Shown: one piece after another, positions 35,245-42,916 of the stretch | Layout: each line of letters starts with the position of its first letter | Position numbering within the stretch: the stretch's first letter is position 1 | From: Gemmatimonadaceae bacterium | GTDB taxonomy: Bacteria > Gemmatimonadota > Gemmatimonadetes > Gemmatimonadales > Gemmatimonadaceae | DNA: 64,000 bases | Assembly (NCBI GenBank): GCA_016720905.1 | Contig: JADKJT010000002.1 | Coordinates: 186,001 to 250,000, forward strand | Reading direction: 5' to 3' | Made by a program: the position numbers and the translations under genes | The notes under the pieces: generated by a model | The model's database searches: none | The model's input: only the letters and a program-made list of their open reading frames with translations | Told to the model about the DNA's origin: nothing

Positions 35245-35713
35245 GAGCGCGCTGACCGTTCGGCGCGCACAGCGCTCACCAGTCGCACCACGACCGGCAC
35301 CAGCAGCAGAGCCCCGCCCCACAGCAGCAGGTCCGCGACGTTCATGACCACCGTGGCACTGTCGCCCAGTTGCACGGCAAGGAAATCCGCGACGCCTTCA
35401 GGGCCGGTCAGCATGCTGGCCAGATTTCCGAAAGCGCCGCCCGTCAATAGTCCCAGAGCGAGCGTGGCGCGTGGATCCACCGCAGCGAGCGGCGACACGA
35501 TACGTACCACCATCGCGATCGCTGCCAGCGTCACCAGAACATTGAGGCCCCACGTGAGGGTCCCACGGTCACTCCACCAGCGCCGCCAGTGTTGTAGACC
35601 AGCATGAGGGCAAACCGCTCAGTCAGTGCGACGGCCCGTCCGTCCCCAAGCAGACCAGCGGCGAGCGCCTTGGTGAGCAGATCGACTGACGCCGCCAAGG
35701 CCGCAAACACCAT
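35241..35713 (-). pseudogene. lspA: Lipoprotein signal peptidase, frameshifted as sequenced
   Basis: Signal peptidase II cleaves the lipoprotein signal peptide at the lipobox in the inner membrane. The N-terminal part (start ATG 35713) holds VDLLTKALAAGLL and LVYNTGGAGGVTVGP; the C-terminal part, in another frame, begins LTWGLNVLVTLAAIAMVV and carries LLTGGAFGNLASMLT, GVADFLAV (catalytic Asp) and VMNVADLLLWGG (second catalytic Asp). The frames join if one base is restored in the GGG run at about 35558-35560, giving a 157-residue protein of normal length. The Asp usual in GNxxDR is Ser here (GNLASM). Either a sequence error or a real lesion; if real, a second lspA is expected elsewhere. Confidence 0.8.
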
Positions 35714-35909
35714 GAAACGCGTCCGTACACCGCCAACGGTGGCCAGTGTGGTCGTCGCGGTGTGGCTGAGTGCTGAGGTCGACGGTGCGATCTGTATGGG
35801 AGCGATTCGGGGCGGGAGGCTTCAATTCCGAACTGCATCGTTCGGCCTTGACCTCATACTTGGGCACTCATCATGCCGCATTTTCGCTTGGTCTCCCACC
35901 GATGCACAA

Positions 35910-35938
35910 TTGTCAAGCTTGCCAATCAAAGCTATACC
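35910..35938 (+). promoter_or_regulatory. Candidate sigma-70-like promoter in an AT-richer gap
   Basis: TTGTCA at 35910-35915 and TATACC at 35933-35938 are separated by 17 nt. This is the best sigma-70-like pair in a gene-free stretch (35714-36055) that is visibly less GC-rich than its surroundings. Downstream are a short inverted repeat, GTTCC-N7-GGAAC at 35948-35964, and a larger hairpin at 36007-36053, but no convincing protein gene. A small RNA is possible; the evidence is weak. Confidence 0.3.
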
Positions 35939-36006
35939 TGCCAGCTAGTTCCACTATTTGGAACCCGATACGCCGTACATTTGGTCAACGCGATACAAAG
36001 CTCATG

Positions 36007-36053
36007 TGTTGCGTTGTCAGCACAACTATCTAGCGTGTCGCCACAACGCAACA
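36007..36053. terminator. Hairpin at the 3' end of rnd
   Basis: An exact 11-bp inverted repeat: TGTTGCGTTGT at 36007-36017 and its complement at 36043-36053, with a 25-nt loop. It begins 3 nt past the rnd stop codon on the minus strand and is also 70 nt downstream of the plus-strand promoter-like pair at 35910-35938. No T-run follows on either strand. It may end or protect rnd mRNA, or end a short plus-strand RNA. Confidence 0.45.
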
Positions 36054-36055
36054 GC

Positions 36056-37267
36056 CTACTCCTTATACGGTGAATCGGCCGGTGCCGCGGGCGCTTTCGT
36101 GGGCGACCCGGCCGCCGCCGAGGCGGCTGACGGCGCCTTGGCCAGTGTCTTCACGAAGCGTTCGCCCAGGACCTCGGCCTGCCACTGACGGAGCTCGGGG
36201 ATTTCTGCCAGCTCGTCCACGTGCCGAGGATTTCGGCGCGCGACCGCTTCCATGCGATCCCGTGAACACAACACGCCGGGGTCCAGGTCCAGTTCGGTCG
36301 CCACCGCATCCCTCACCGTCTTGAGGCGAGCCACACGGTCGTCAAACTCCGGGTCCTTGTCCCAGCGCTGTGCTTTCGGGAATCTCGGCAGGTCGGCATC
36401 GGCCACGGCGTTGCCACGAGCGATCGCTTGCAGCGCTTCCTGCGCCCGGACGTCCGACATGCCTCGCGGAAATCCTTTGACCGCGAACAGTCCCTCACGC
36501 GCCGTCGGCCCAAGCCGCGAGAGTTCGAGCAACACATCATTGCCAGCCACGCGAAACGTCGCGCGATCGAGCTCGGCCGCGATACTGTCGCGCCATTTCG
36601 CGAGTTCGCGCAAGCGTGCTAATTCACGTCGCGTCAGGTCGCGTGCGCCTTTCAGGCGCAGGAATGCCACGTTGGGTTCTTCGTCGTCCCAGCGCGTCCC
36701 TTCCGCGCGACGAAATTCTTCTTCGGCCCAGTGCCAGCGGCCTTTCTTTTCCAGTTCGCGTCGCAGCTTCTCGCGCAGACCCAGCAGATGCCGAGTGTCC
36801 TGCGCAGCGTAGTCCAGCATGTCGGCGGTGAGAGGACGCATGCTCCAGTCGGCACGCTGGTGCTTCTTGTCCAGCTTGAGGCCGAAGTACTGCTCAAGCA
36901 GCGCGGCAAGGCCGAATGCCCGCAGTCCCAGCAACTGCGACGCAACGCGCGTATCGAATAAATTCGTCACGCGCCATCCGTAGTCCTGATGCAACAAACG
37001 CAGATCGTAGTCGGCGTCATGCAAAATGACTTCCACCGCACGATCCTCAAGCAATGCACCGAGACGCGCCGGGATGCCGATGGGCAGCGGATCGATGACG
37101 GCTTCGTGATGGGCGGTGGAGAGCTGCAGGAGATAGACGCGATCGACGAAGCGATGAAAGCTGGCGCCCTCGGTATCGAGGGCGATGGCCGTGACGCCGG
37201 TCAGGCCAGCCAGGAAGCGATCGACGGCGTCAGCCGTATCGAGATAGAGCGGTGCAGACGAGGACAT
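36056..37267 (-). CDS. rnd: Ribonuclease D
   Basis: A 403-residue DEDD-type 3'-5' exoribonuclease involved in tRNA and small-RNA 3' processing. Exonuclease motifs: IALDTEGASFHR (Exo I, residues about 27-38), ILHDADYDLRLLHQDYG (Exo II) and DYAAQDTRHLLGLREKL (Exo III, about 165-181). An HRDC domain follows about residue 220 (LRELAKWRDSIAAELDRATF ... LGPTAREG). The C-terminal tail is Ala/Pro-rich (APSAASAAAGSPTKAPAAPA). ATG 37267 starts MSSSAPLYLDTADAV; an earlier in-frame start would add a 53-residue extension. It is divergent from the AI-2E-type permease. Confidence 0.93.
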   Translation of the reverse strand: MSSSAPLYLDTADAVDRFLAGLTGVTAIALDTEGASFHRFVDRVYLLQLSTAHHEAVIDPLPIGIPARLGALLEDRAVEVILHDADYDLRLLHQDYGWRVTNLFDTRVASQLLGLRAFGLAALLEQYFGLKLDKKHQRADWSMRPLTADMLDYAAQDTRHLLGLREKLRRELEKKGRWHWAEEEFRRAEGTRWDDEEPNVAFLRLKGARDLTRRELARLRELAKWRDSIAAELDRATFRVAGNDVLLELSRLGPTAREGLFAVKGFPRGMSDVRAQEALQAIARGNAVADADLPRFPKAQRWDKDPEFDDRVARLKTVRDAVATELDLDPGVLCSRDRMEAVARRNPRHVDELAEIPELRQWQAEVLGERFVKTLAKAPSAASAAAGSPTKAPAAPADSPYKE

Positions 37268-37375
37268 GGATCGGTGAAAGGTACACTGCCGCCGCCGCAC
37301 GGGGTGCCCTTCAGGGAACTGCGCCTGCCCCTTGCAGGCCGGGGGGCCTTCGTGGAGAGTTTCCAGTCGGCTCCC

Positions 37376-38674
37376 ATGACCAATACTGAACACGATCATT
37401 CGCTCGAGGCACTGCCTCGCGACACGCACCGATGGCGCACCGGCGATGTCGGCCGGGCCGCTCTGGTAGTCTTCGGCGTCTGGTTTGGTCTGCAGCTCCT
37501 CTGGTCGGTGAGCTCGCTCTTCTTTCTTGTGTTCCTGTCGGTGCTGTTTGGACTGGCCGTTGGTCGCGGGGTGGATTTCCTCCAGCGGTACCGGATCCGG
37601 CGTGGGGTGGCATCGGCGCTGATCGTCTTCGGGACGCTAGCGGTCATCGGTGGCGGACTGGCGCTTTCGGCGCCAACGCTGATTGAACAGGGCAAGGAGT
37701 TGCAGACCGAGTTCCCCGACGCCGTCTCCAAGGTCCAGGACTGGATCGATTCCAAGCAACGCACGGGCGCGATGGGGGCGCTGATCAAGGCGGCAACCCA
37801 GCCCGAGGTGCCGGCTGGAGCGGTGGCCCCGCCGCCGGCGGCGGCAACGCCGGGCAAGGCCAAGGCGGTGTCTCGTCCAAGCGATGCCATCAAGCAGAAG
37901 TTGGCTGACGGGCTCGCGAAGGCCAGCGGCTACCTGTTCTCGTTCGTGTCCAGTACGCTGGCTGTGCTGGCCGCGTTCTTCCTGCTGGTGTTTCTGGCCA
38001 TCTATGTCGGGGCGGAACCCGAGGTTTATCGGGGCTGGATGTTGGCCGCGATTCCCGCACAATCACGACCGCGTGCACGACTCATCCTGTCCGAAATTGC
38101 CAATGTGCTGCGGAAGTGGTTGGTCACGCAGCTGATCGCGATGGTCGTGATTGGCACAGTGTGCACCGTTGTCCTGCTGATCCTCGGTGTCAAAGCGCCG
38201 TTTGCGCTGGGTTTCATTGCCGGCCTGATGGAGTTCATCCCGAATCTCGGACCGGTGTTGAGTGCCGTACCGGCGGTTGTCATGGGCTTCGTCGACTCGC
38301 CGGAGAAGGCGGCGGCGGTGGCACTCGCCTATTGGGCGATACAGTTCCTCGAAAACAACCTGCTCATTCCGTACCTGATGCGCGGCGAGATGGACCTGCC
38401 TCCGGCAATCACGTTGGTGGGCCAGGCACTGATGGCCGTGCTCTTCGGGTTCCTCGGACTGATGGTGGCGGTCCCGCTCATTGCCGTCGTGTTGGTTCCC
38501 ATCCGCATGATCGCCGAGCGCGAGAATGCACGGGAAAAGGAACTGCTTCGCGTGGCACGCCGCACCGGCGATTTCCGGTCGTTCGCAGCCAGCATGCGCG
38601 TCACGGCCGAGCACGCGCTCGCGGAAGCGGATCGCGGACCCAATCCGGGTGATCTCGCGGAAGACGACACATGA
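37376..38674 (+). CDS. AI-2E-type (UPF0118) membrane permease
   Basis: A 432-residue polytopic membrane protein of the AI-2 exporter-like family, with two N-terminal helices (ALVVFGVWFGLQLLWSVSSL, FFLVFLSVLFGLAVGRGVDF), a large extracytoplasmic domain (about 100-200, including a PAGAVAPPPAAATPGKAKAV linker) and a helical C-terminal half with GVKAPFALGFIAGLMEFIPN, LGPVLSAVPAVVMGFVDSPE and FLENNLLIPYLM. Members export autoinducer-like or other small molecules, or act as Na+/H+ antiporters; the substrate is open. ATG 37376 is preferred. The next gene overlaps by 4 nt (ATGA). Confidence 0.9.
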   Translation: MTNTEHDHSLEALPRDTHRWRTGDVGRAALVVFGVWFGLQLLWSVSSLFFLVFLSVLFGLAVGRGVDFLQRYRIRRGVASALIVFGTLAVIGGGLALSAPTLIEQGKELQTEFPDAVSKVQDWIDSKQRTGAMGALIKAATQPEVPAGAVAPPPAAATPGKAKAVSRPSDAIKQKLADGLAKASGYLFSFVSSTLAVLAAFFLLVFLAIYVGAEPEVYRGWMLAAIPAQSRPRARLILSEIANVLRKWLVTQLIAMVVIGTVCTVVLLILGVKAPFALGFIAGLMEFIPNLGPVLSAVPAVVMGFVDSPEKAAAVALAYWAIQFLENNLLIPYLMRGEMDLPPAITLVGQALMAVLFGFLGLMVAVPLIAVVLVPIRMIAERENAREKELLRVARRTGDFRSFAASMRVTAEHALAEADRGPNPGDLAEDDT

Positions 38675-39480
38675 TCGCGTCGTTGTCGCAGGTGACCCTG
38701 GGCTTCGATGATCAGGGAAGCGGACTGCCGATAGTGCTGCTGCACGGCTTTCCGCTCGACCGCTCGCTCTGGTCGCAGCAGCGCACGGCCTTGTCGTTGC
38801 GCGGGCGATGCATCACTCCCGATCTGCGCGGATTCGGTGAGTCGTCCACCGATGGTCCGTTTTCCATGGATCAGTACGCGGACGACGTCGCGTCGCTGCT
38901 GGACTGGTTGGAGATCGAACAGGCGGTGGTGTGCGGACTGTCGATGGGTGGCTATATCGCCATGGCCATGTGGCGCCGACATGCGGACCGGATACGGGCA
39001 CTCGTGCTATGCGACACGCGCGCCACCGCCGACTCGGACGCCACACGGGCGGCACGGAATACGCTGATCGCGTTGGCGCGCGAACGGGGCGCGGCGGCCG
39101 TCGCCGAGCAACAACTTCCCGGGTTGATCGGTGCGTCAACGCGCGCCCGACATCCGGAGATGGTCGACGTGATGCGGGCCATGTTGGAACGCCAACCCGT
39201 AGCGGGCATCGTTGGCGCCCTCGAAGCACTGCGCGACCGCCCGGACTCACGTTCGACGCTCGAGTCGATTACCGTTCCGACGCTGGTCGTGGTTGGCGAG
39301 GAGGATTTGCTTACGCCCATCAGCGACGCGCGGGCGATGATCGACCTGTTACCGGTGTCAACGCGCGCGATCCTTGAGTGCATTCCCCACGCCGGCCACT
39401 TGTCGTGTGTGGAACGCCCGGCGGCATTTACCCACGCGCTTGCCGAGTTCCTTGCCGGGCTCGCGGCCGACCGCGACTGA
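38671..39480 (+). CDS. Alpha/beta-fold hydrolase
   Basis: A 269-residue alpha/beta hydrolase. The oxyanion motif is VLLHGFPLDRSLW (about residues 22-34), the nucleophile elbow CGLSMGGYIA (about 90-99, Ser in GLSMGG), and the catalytic Asp and His are likely in VVGEEDLLTPI and HAGHLSCVERP. Specificity (esterase, lactonase, C-C hydrolase) cannot be assigned. ATG overlaps the upstream permease stop in ATGA, so the pair is translationally coupled; this could make it a partner for a compound the permease moves. Confidence 0.9.
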   Translation: MIASLSQVTLGFDDQGSGLPIVLLHGFPLDRSLWSQQRTALSLRGRCITPDLRGFGESSTDGPFSMDQYADDVASLLDWLEIEQAVVCGLSMGGYIAMAMWRRHADRIRALVLCDTRATADSDATRAARNTLIALARERGAAAVAEQQLPGLIGASTRARHPEMVDVMRAMLERQPVAGIVGALEALRDRPDSRSTLESITVPTLVVVGEEDLLTPISDARAMIDLLPVSTRAILECIPHAGHLSCVERPAAFTHALAEFLAGLAADRD

Positions 39481-39506
39481 GTCGTTCCATTCCATCATCG
39501 CATCCG

Positions 39507-40109
39507 ATGACCGATACCATATCCGAATCCGAACGATCGCCGGCAGCTCGCTGGGGACAGGTGCTCTTCAAGAACCGCGGCTGGCTACCCGTCCCGTTTC
39601 TGGCAATTCCCTTGTTGCTGCCGGGTCTTCAGACATCGACCACGTGGACGGCGGGGCTGTTGCTGGTGCTGCTGGGCGAACTGGTGCGAATTGCCGGTGT
39701 GGCCGCGGCCGGGACGGTGACGCGCCGCCGCTCACGCGACGTCCAGCGCCTGGTGACCTATGGCGCGTTCGCGTGGTGTCGGAATCCGCTCTACGTCGGA
39801 AATTTCCTGGCGTGGATGGGATTCACCGTGATCTCCGGGGTGTATTGGTTCCTGCCCGTGGCCATCATCATCTTCGCGATCGAATACACGCTTATCGTGC
39901 GCTACGAAGAGGGCGTGCTGGAGTCGATCTTCGGGCAGGAGTATCTGGACTACAAGGCGCGCACGCCGCGCTGGTTCGGACGGCCGCCCGCCAACAGCAC
40001 CGCCGGACAGCACGACTGGCAGGAAGCGATCTGGAGCGAGCGCTCGACGTTCCTGCAGTACGTGGCGCTCGGACTCGTGTTCTGGTACAAGGCGGGGCGG
40101 TGGGGCTGA
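39507..40109 (+). CDS. Isoprenylcysteine carboxyl methyltransferase-like membrane protein
   Basis: A 200-residue protein with four or so helices and the PEMT/ICMT-type C-terminal motif: VTYGAFAWCRNPLYVGNFLAWMG (about residues 86-108), followed by YEEGVLESIFGQEYLDYKART, where RxPxY and the EE pair match the SAM-binding region of phospholipid or isoprenylcysteine methyltransferases. Substrate unknown; it may methylate a lipid or quinone. ATG 39507 gives MTDTISESERS; it is 26 nt after the hydrolase, probably in the same operon. Convergent with fdxA (19 nt). Confidence 0.82.
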   Translation: MTDTISESERSPAARWGQVLFKNRGWLPVPFLAIPLLLPGLQTSTTWTAGLLLVLLGELVRIAGVAAAGTVTRRRSRDVQRLVTYGAFAWCRNPLYVGNFLAWMGFTVISGVYWFLPVAIIIFAIEYTLIVRYEEGVLESIFGQEYLDYKARTPRWFGRPPANSTAGQHDWQEAIWSERSTFLQYVALGLVFWYKAGRWG

Positions 40110-40128
40110 CGTCACCCCACCGGGGCGA

Positions 40129-40392
40129 CTATCGCGTCGGCTTGCCCGGCGGATTGGGCCCGTCGAATACGTCCTTGTTGATCTTGATGTAGCTCTTCAA
40201 CTGCACCGGGACGTCTTCCTCCGGGAAGATCGCCGTGACCGGGCATTCCGGCTCGCAGGCGCCGCAGTCGATGCATTCATCCGGGTGAATGAAAAGCTGC
40301 TCCGGTCCCTCGTAGATGCAGTCGACCGGGCACACGTCGACGCAGGACTTGTCCTTGACGGAAATGCAGGCTTCGGTGATGACGTAGGGCAT
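40129..40392 (-). CDS. fdxA: 7Fe-type ferredoxin
   Basis: An 87-residue low-potential electron carrier. The first cluster site is ACISVKDKSCVDVCPVDC (C-x7-C-x3-CP, 3Fe-4S-type), the second ECIDCGACEPECP (C-x2-C-x2-C-x3-CP, 4Fe-4S). The acidic C-terminal segment (PEEDVP) is typical of FdxA. It is a single-gene transcript between the ICMT-like gene (convergent) and yhbY. Partner enzymes are not identified. Confidence 0.95.
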   Translation of the reverse strand: MPYVITEACISVKDKSCVDVCPVDCIYEGPEQLFIHPDECIDCGACEPECPVTAIFPEEDVPVQLKSYIKINKDVFDGPNPPGKPTR

Positions 40393-40501
40393 GGATGAAG
40401 TCTCGGGTCAGGCGCACGGAACGGGCTCGTAACGGGCGCAAGTTAGTCGGTCGGTAAACGCTGCTACAAGAGCGCGACGCGCAGTCAATCAGCCCACCAC
40501 G

Positions 40502-40807
40502 CTACCCGCGCCAGGGCGGCAACTCGCCACGCTTGAGATCCGGGTTTTCGCGATAGAGTGTAAACGTGCGGCCGATCACCTGGATCACCTCGGCACCGAC
40601 TCGGCCAGCAAGGTCGTTCGCGGCTTCCTTGGCCGACAGCTCTCCCGCCTTTGCCACCTGCACCTTGACCAGCTCGTGGGTGCGAAGGACATCGCCGAGC
40701 GTGGTCATCAAGGCAGGGGTCAATCCCTGATGGCCGACGTGCACTTGCACTGCCAGGTGATGGGCCTCGGCGCGCAGCGCGGCGCGCTCCTTTCCGGTCA
40801 TGCTCAT
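40502..40807 (-). CDS. yhbY: YhbY-family CRM-domain RNA-binding protein
   Basis: A 101-residue protein consisting of a single CRM domain, which binds pre-50S ribosomal RNA. Motifs: LTGKERAALRAEAHHLAVQV near the N terminus, VGHQGLTPALMTTLGDVLRTH, ELVKVQVAKAG and the C-terminal VIQVIGRTFTLYRENP. The GxxG loop of CRM domains appears as GHQG. It lies 39 nt downstream of the M23 gene on the same strand. Confidence 0.93.
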   Translation of the reverse strand: MSMTGKERAALRAEAHHLAVQVHVGHQGLTPALMTTLGDVLRTHELVKVQVAKAGELSAKEAANDLAGRVGAEVIQVIGRTFTLYRENPDLKRGELPPWRG

Positions 40808-40846
40808 TCTGAACTCGAAATCGGTGACGACGGTGGTCGCATGGTA

Positions 40847-41521
40847 TCAGGGACGGACGCCGTCAAAGGCAAAGAACGACAGCGGATTGATGGAAGGTCC
40901 ATCCCACCACACCCGACCCGGAGCGCGCTTCATCACTTGGAAGTGGAGATGCGGCGTGTCGGGAGGGGCGTTGCCCGTGGTCCCAACGTAGCCGATCACC
41001 GATCCCTTTGCGACTCTGTCCCCCACGGCGAGCCCTCGACGGTAGCGTTGCAGGTGCGCGTAGTAGTAGACGAACCGCTCCGAGAGGTCGGTGGCGTACA
41101 CTACAATGCCCCCCACCGGGCCGGTGAAAAGGCGCCCGATGACGCAATCGTCGGACGCCAGCACGGCCGTGTAGCGGGGCGCCAGCAAATCAAGCGCACC
41201 ATGAATGCGGTCGCCGCGCTTGGCGCTGAAGTCATCGCGGAGCGAGAGCCGACTCAGGTTCTCCACCGGCACCATCAACTGACGCTCCCACAGCGCGTCC
41301 AGATCAGCGTCCGTCACCGCGTCGTCGCGGGGGGAGCGATACTCGGGGCGTCGGCCAATCACCGTCGCCATGGCGGGTGGCTTGTCGGCACCCGGGGAGG
41401 GCGCGGGCGAAGGAGCGGTTGCCGGCGGCATCGCCGCGCCGCCGCGACTGCACGCTGTGACGACCAGTAGTGTGACCGCCAGCAAGAGCCGAGACACCGA
41501 CGTGGCGGACCGCCGCCGCAA
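40847..41521 (-). CDS. M23-family metallopeptidase, probable lipoprotein
   Basis: A 224-residue LytM-type protein. The N-terminal lipobox (LLLAVTLLVVTACSRGG) suggests lipid anchoring. An Ala/Pro linker (PPATAPSPAPSPGADKPP) is followed by the peptidase domain, with RIHGALDLLAPRYT (zinc His and Asp), VVYATDLSERFVYYYAHLQR and the HLHFQV motif (second zinc His pair). It likely cleaves peptidoglycan cross-bridges or activates amidases. TTG 41521 directly follows the upstream stop (TGATTG); GTG 41497 is an equally reasonable start that begins the signal peptide. Confidence 0.88.
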   Translation of the reverse strand: MRRRSATSVSRLLLAVTLLVVTACSRGGAAMPPATAPSPAPSPGADKPPAMATVIGRRPEYRSPRDDAVTDADLDALWERQLMVPVENLSRLSLRDDFSAKRGDRIHGALDLLAPRYTAVLASDDCVIGRLFTGPVGGIVVYATDLSERFVYYYAHLQRYRRGLAVGDRVAKGSVIGYVGTTGNAPPDTPHLHFQVMKRAPGRVWWDGPSINPLSFFAFDGVRP

Positions 41522-41938
41522 TCAGCCTCTCACCACCTCGGGCCGGAAGAACGGCTCGAGGAAACGAAGCATATCCTCCACCGTGCGGATGCCTTTGGTC
41601 TTCAACTCATCCAGCTCAGCCGATTTCGGCAGACGGGCTCCGGCCCGATCGGCAATCACCAGCACCGCGTCTTCCAAATCGAGATCCACCAACCCGTAGA
41701 CCCGCTCAAGATCGTCGTTGGGCAACACCTTGTAGTGCGGACCCACCACACCATGGCGCTCTGCCAGATACTGATATGTCTGGGCGAGTAGCAGTTCGGG
41801 GAATCGCCCGCGAAAACTGTCGCGAAAGCGCGACAGGCCGTCGCGCTCAATCGACTGTTGGTTCATGATGCGGGCTCGCACGAACAGGATGACCGCAAGC
41901 GCCAGCATCATGGTGGTACCCACGAGCATCAGGCGCAC
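41522..41938 (-). CDS. Membrane-anchored protein with acyl-carrier-like C terminus
   Basis: A 138-residue protein with one N-terminal membrane helix (LVGTTMMLALAVILFVRARI) and a soluble remainder. The last 80 residues resemble an acyl-carrier-protein fold (VYGLVDLDLEDAVLVIADRA, LPKSAELDELKTKGIRTVED) with the pattern of three helices, but the Ser that carries phosphopantetheine in DSL is replaced by the LDLED segment (no Ser), so it may be a non-phosphopantetheinylated homologue. GTG 41938 is the start. The gene abuts the M23 gene without a gap, so cell-wall or lipid-related work together is possible. Assignment of the fold rests on pattern only. Confidence 0.55.
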   Translation of the reverse strand: MRLMLVGTTMMLALAVILFVRARIMNQQSIERDGLSRFRDSFRGRFPELLLAQTYQYLAERHGVVGPHYKVLPNDDLERVYGLVDLDLEDAVLVIADRAGARLPKSAELDELKTKGIRTVEDMLRFLEPFFRPEVVRG

Positions 41939-42159
41939 AGGCGGTCAAACCTCGTAGTGCGAAGCGAGAATGCTGACAAAGTGCCTCGGATGGGGCGGCC
42001 AAGCGACGAAATCGTGGCAATCCGGCGTCGAATTGCCCTCAATGACTCGGAAAATGCGAGGTAGCGATCATCTGCAAACATTCGCGATGGGGTCGAATCT
42101 GCCCCGCAATCGACGATCGGCAAGACGCTTTTGATAAAGTCTTTAGACGGCCGGAATTC

Positions 42160-42177
42160 GTCAACGGTTTCGTTGAC
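42160..42177 (+). promoter_or_regulatory. Predicted SufR operator (CAAC-N6-GTTG)
   Basis: Perfect inverted repeat GTCAACG-GTTT-CGTTGAC at 42160-42177. Its core, CAAC at 42162-42165, six bases, GTTG at 42172-42175, equals the CAAC-N6-GTTG site described for cyanobacterial SufR. It overlaps the -35 hexamer (42173-42178) of the predicted sufR promoter, the right place for repression by steric hindrance. Confidence 0.75.
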
Positions 42178-42202
42178 TTAGTCGCCAATGCCGAGGTATA
42201 TT
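42173..42202 (+). promoter_or_regulatory. Predicted SUF operon promoter
   Basis: TTGACT (42173-42178) and TATATT (42197-42202) are 18 nt apart. Transcription would begin about 42208-42210, at the ATG codon 42209, so sufR mRNA would be leaderless. The ATG at 42188 falls between the two hexamers and so cannot be the start on this transcript. Confidence 0.7.
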
Positions 42203-42208
42203 GTCCCG

Positions 42209-42916
42209 ATGGAAGAAGTGATCGGGGCGCTGGGCGGCTTTCGGGGTATTCGCGCCGAATTGCTGGTGGCGCTCAAACGGGCGCAGCCGATGACGGCGCA
42301 TGAGTTGGGCGTGCAATTTGGTCTGACCGCCAATGCGCTTCGACGGCATCTCAAGGTGCTGGAGGAGGACGGCTTGGTGGACTTCGCCCGTGAGGTACGC
42401 GGCGTCGGCGCACCGGTCTACACATATTCGTTGACTGATGCGGGCGAGGCGCTGTTCCCTCGACGCTATATGTCGGTGCTCGCCACGGCATTGGACGCGC
42501 TGCAGGTGGTGAGCGGCCCGAAGGCGGTGACATCGGTGCTGGAAGCGGAGTGGCAGCGGTTGGCCGACGAGGCCGGTCCCGTCGTTGACGCGCTGCCGCT
42601 GGTTGAGCGCGTCGCGATGGTGGCGGAGTTGCTGACGGCCCGAGGGTATATGGCTGAGGCGGTCGAGATCACACCGCCGGGTGAAGCGGCGATCACCACG
42701 CTGCGCATTCACAATTGCGCGCAGGGTGAAATTGCGGCGCGCTTCCCGGATGCGTGCGTGGTGGAAGCGCGGGTGTTGGAGCGGTTGCTGGGCGTTCCAT
42801 TGGTACGTGGCGCGCATCGCATGGATGGGTGTGGGCGCTGCGAGTATGGAGTGTTGAGTCAGATCATCGCTGAGAAACAGGCCGACACCACGGCCGTGAA
42901 ACAGGAGCAGTCATGA
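42209..42916 (+). CDS. sufR: SufR-type iron-sulfur sensing repressor
   Basis: A 235-residue transcription factor of the SufR family. The N-terminal winged helix (residues 1-75: IGALGGFRGIRAELLVALKR, MTAHELGVQFGLTANALRRH, LKVLEEDGLVDFAREVRG) binds DNA. The C-terminal part has four Cys: C-x12-C-x24-C-x2-C (NCAQGEIAARFPDACVVE and MDGCGRCEYG), likely Fe-S ligands. The holo form should repress the suf operon at the CAAC-N6-GTTG site upstream, apo form releases it. ATG 42209 (MEEVIGALGG) is chosen from the promoter position; ATG 42188 would add seven residues. Overlaps sufB by 4 nt (ATGA). Confidence 0.93.
   Translation: MEEVIGALGGFRGIRAELLVALKRAQPMTAHELGVQFGLTANALRRHLKVLEEDGLVDFAREVRGVGAPVYTYSLTDAGEALFPRRYMSVLATALDALQVVSGPKAVTSVLEAEWQRLADEAGPVVDALPLVERVAMVAELLTARGYMAEAVEITPPGEAAITTLRIHNCAQGEIAARFPDACVVEARVLERLLGVPLVRGAHRMDGCGRCEYGVLSQIIAEKQADTTAVKQEQS

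Noticed and set aside
36007..36053. Integron attC-like site
   Set aside because: The inverted repeat lacks the RYYYAAC/GTTRRRY core sites and no integrase or cassette is nearby.
35770..36188. Short plus-strand open frames in the lspA-rnd gap
   Set aside because: No ribosome binding site, no homology seen; partly antisense to rnd.
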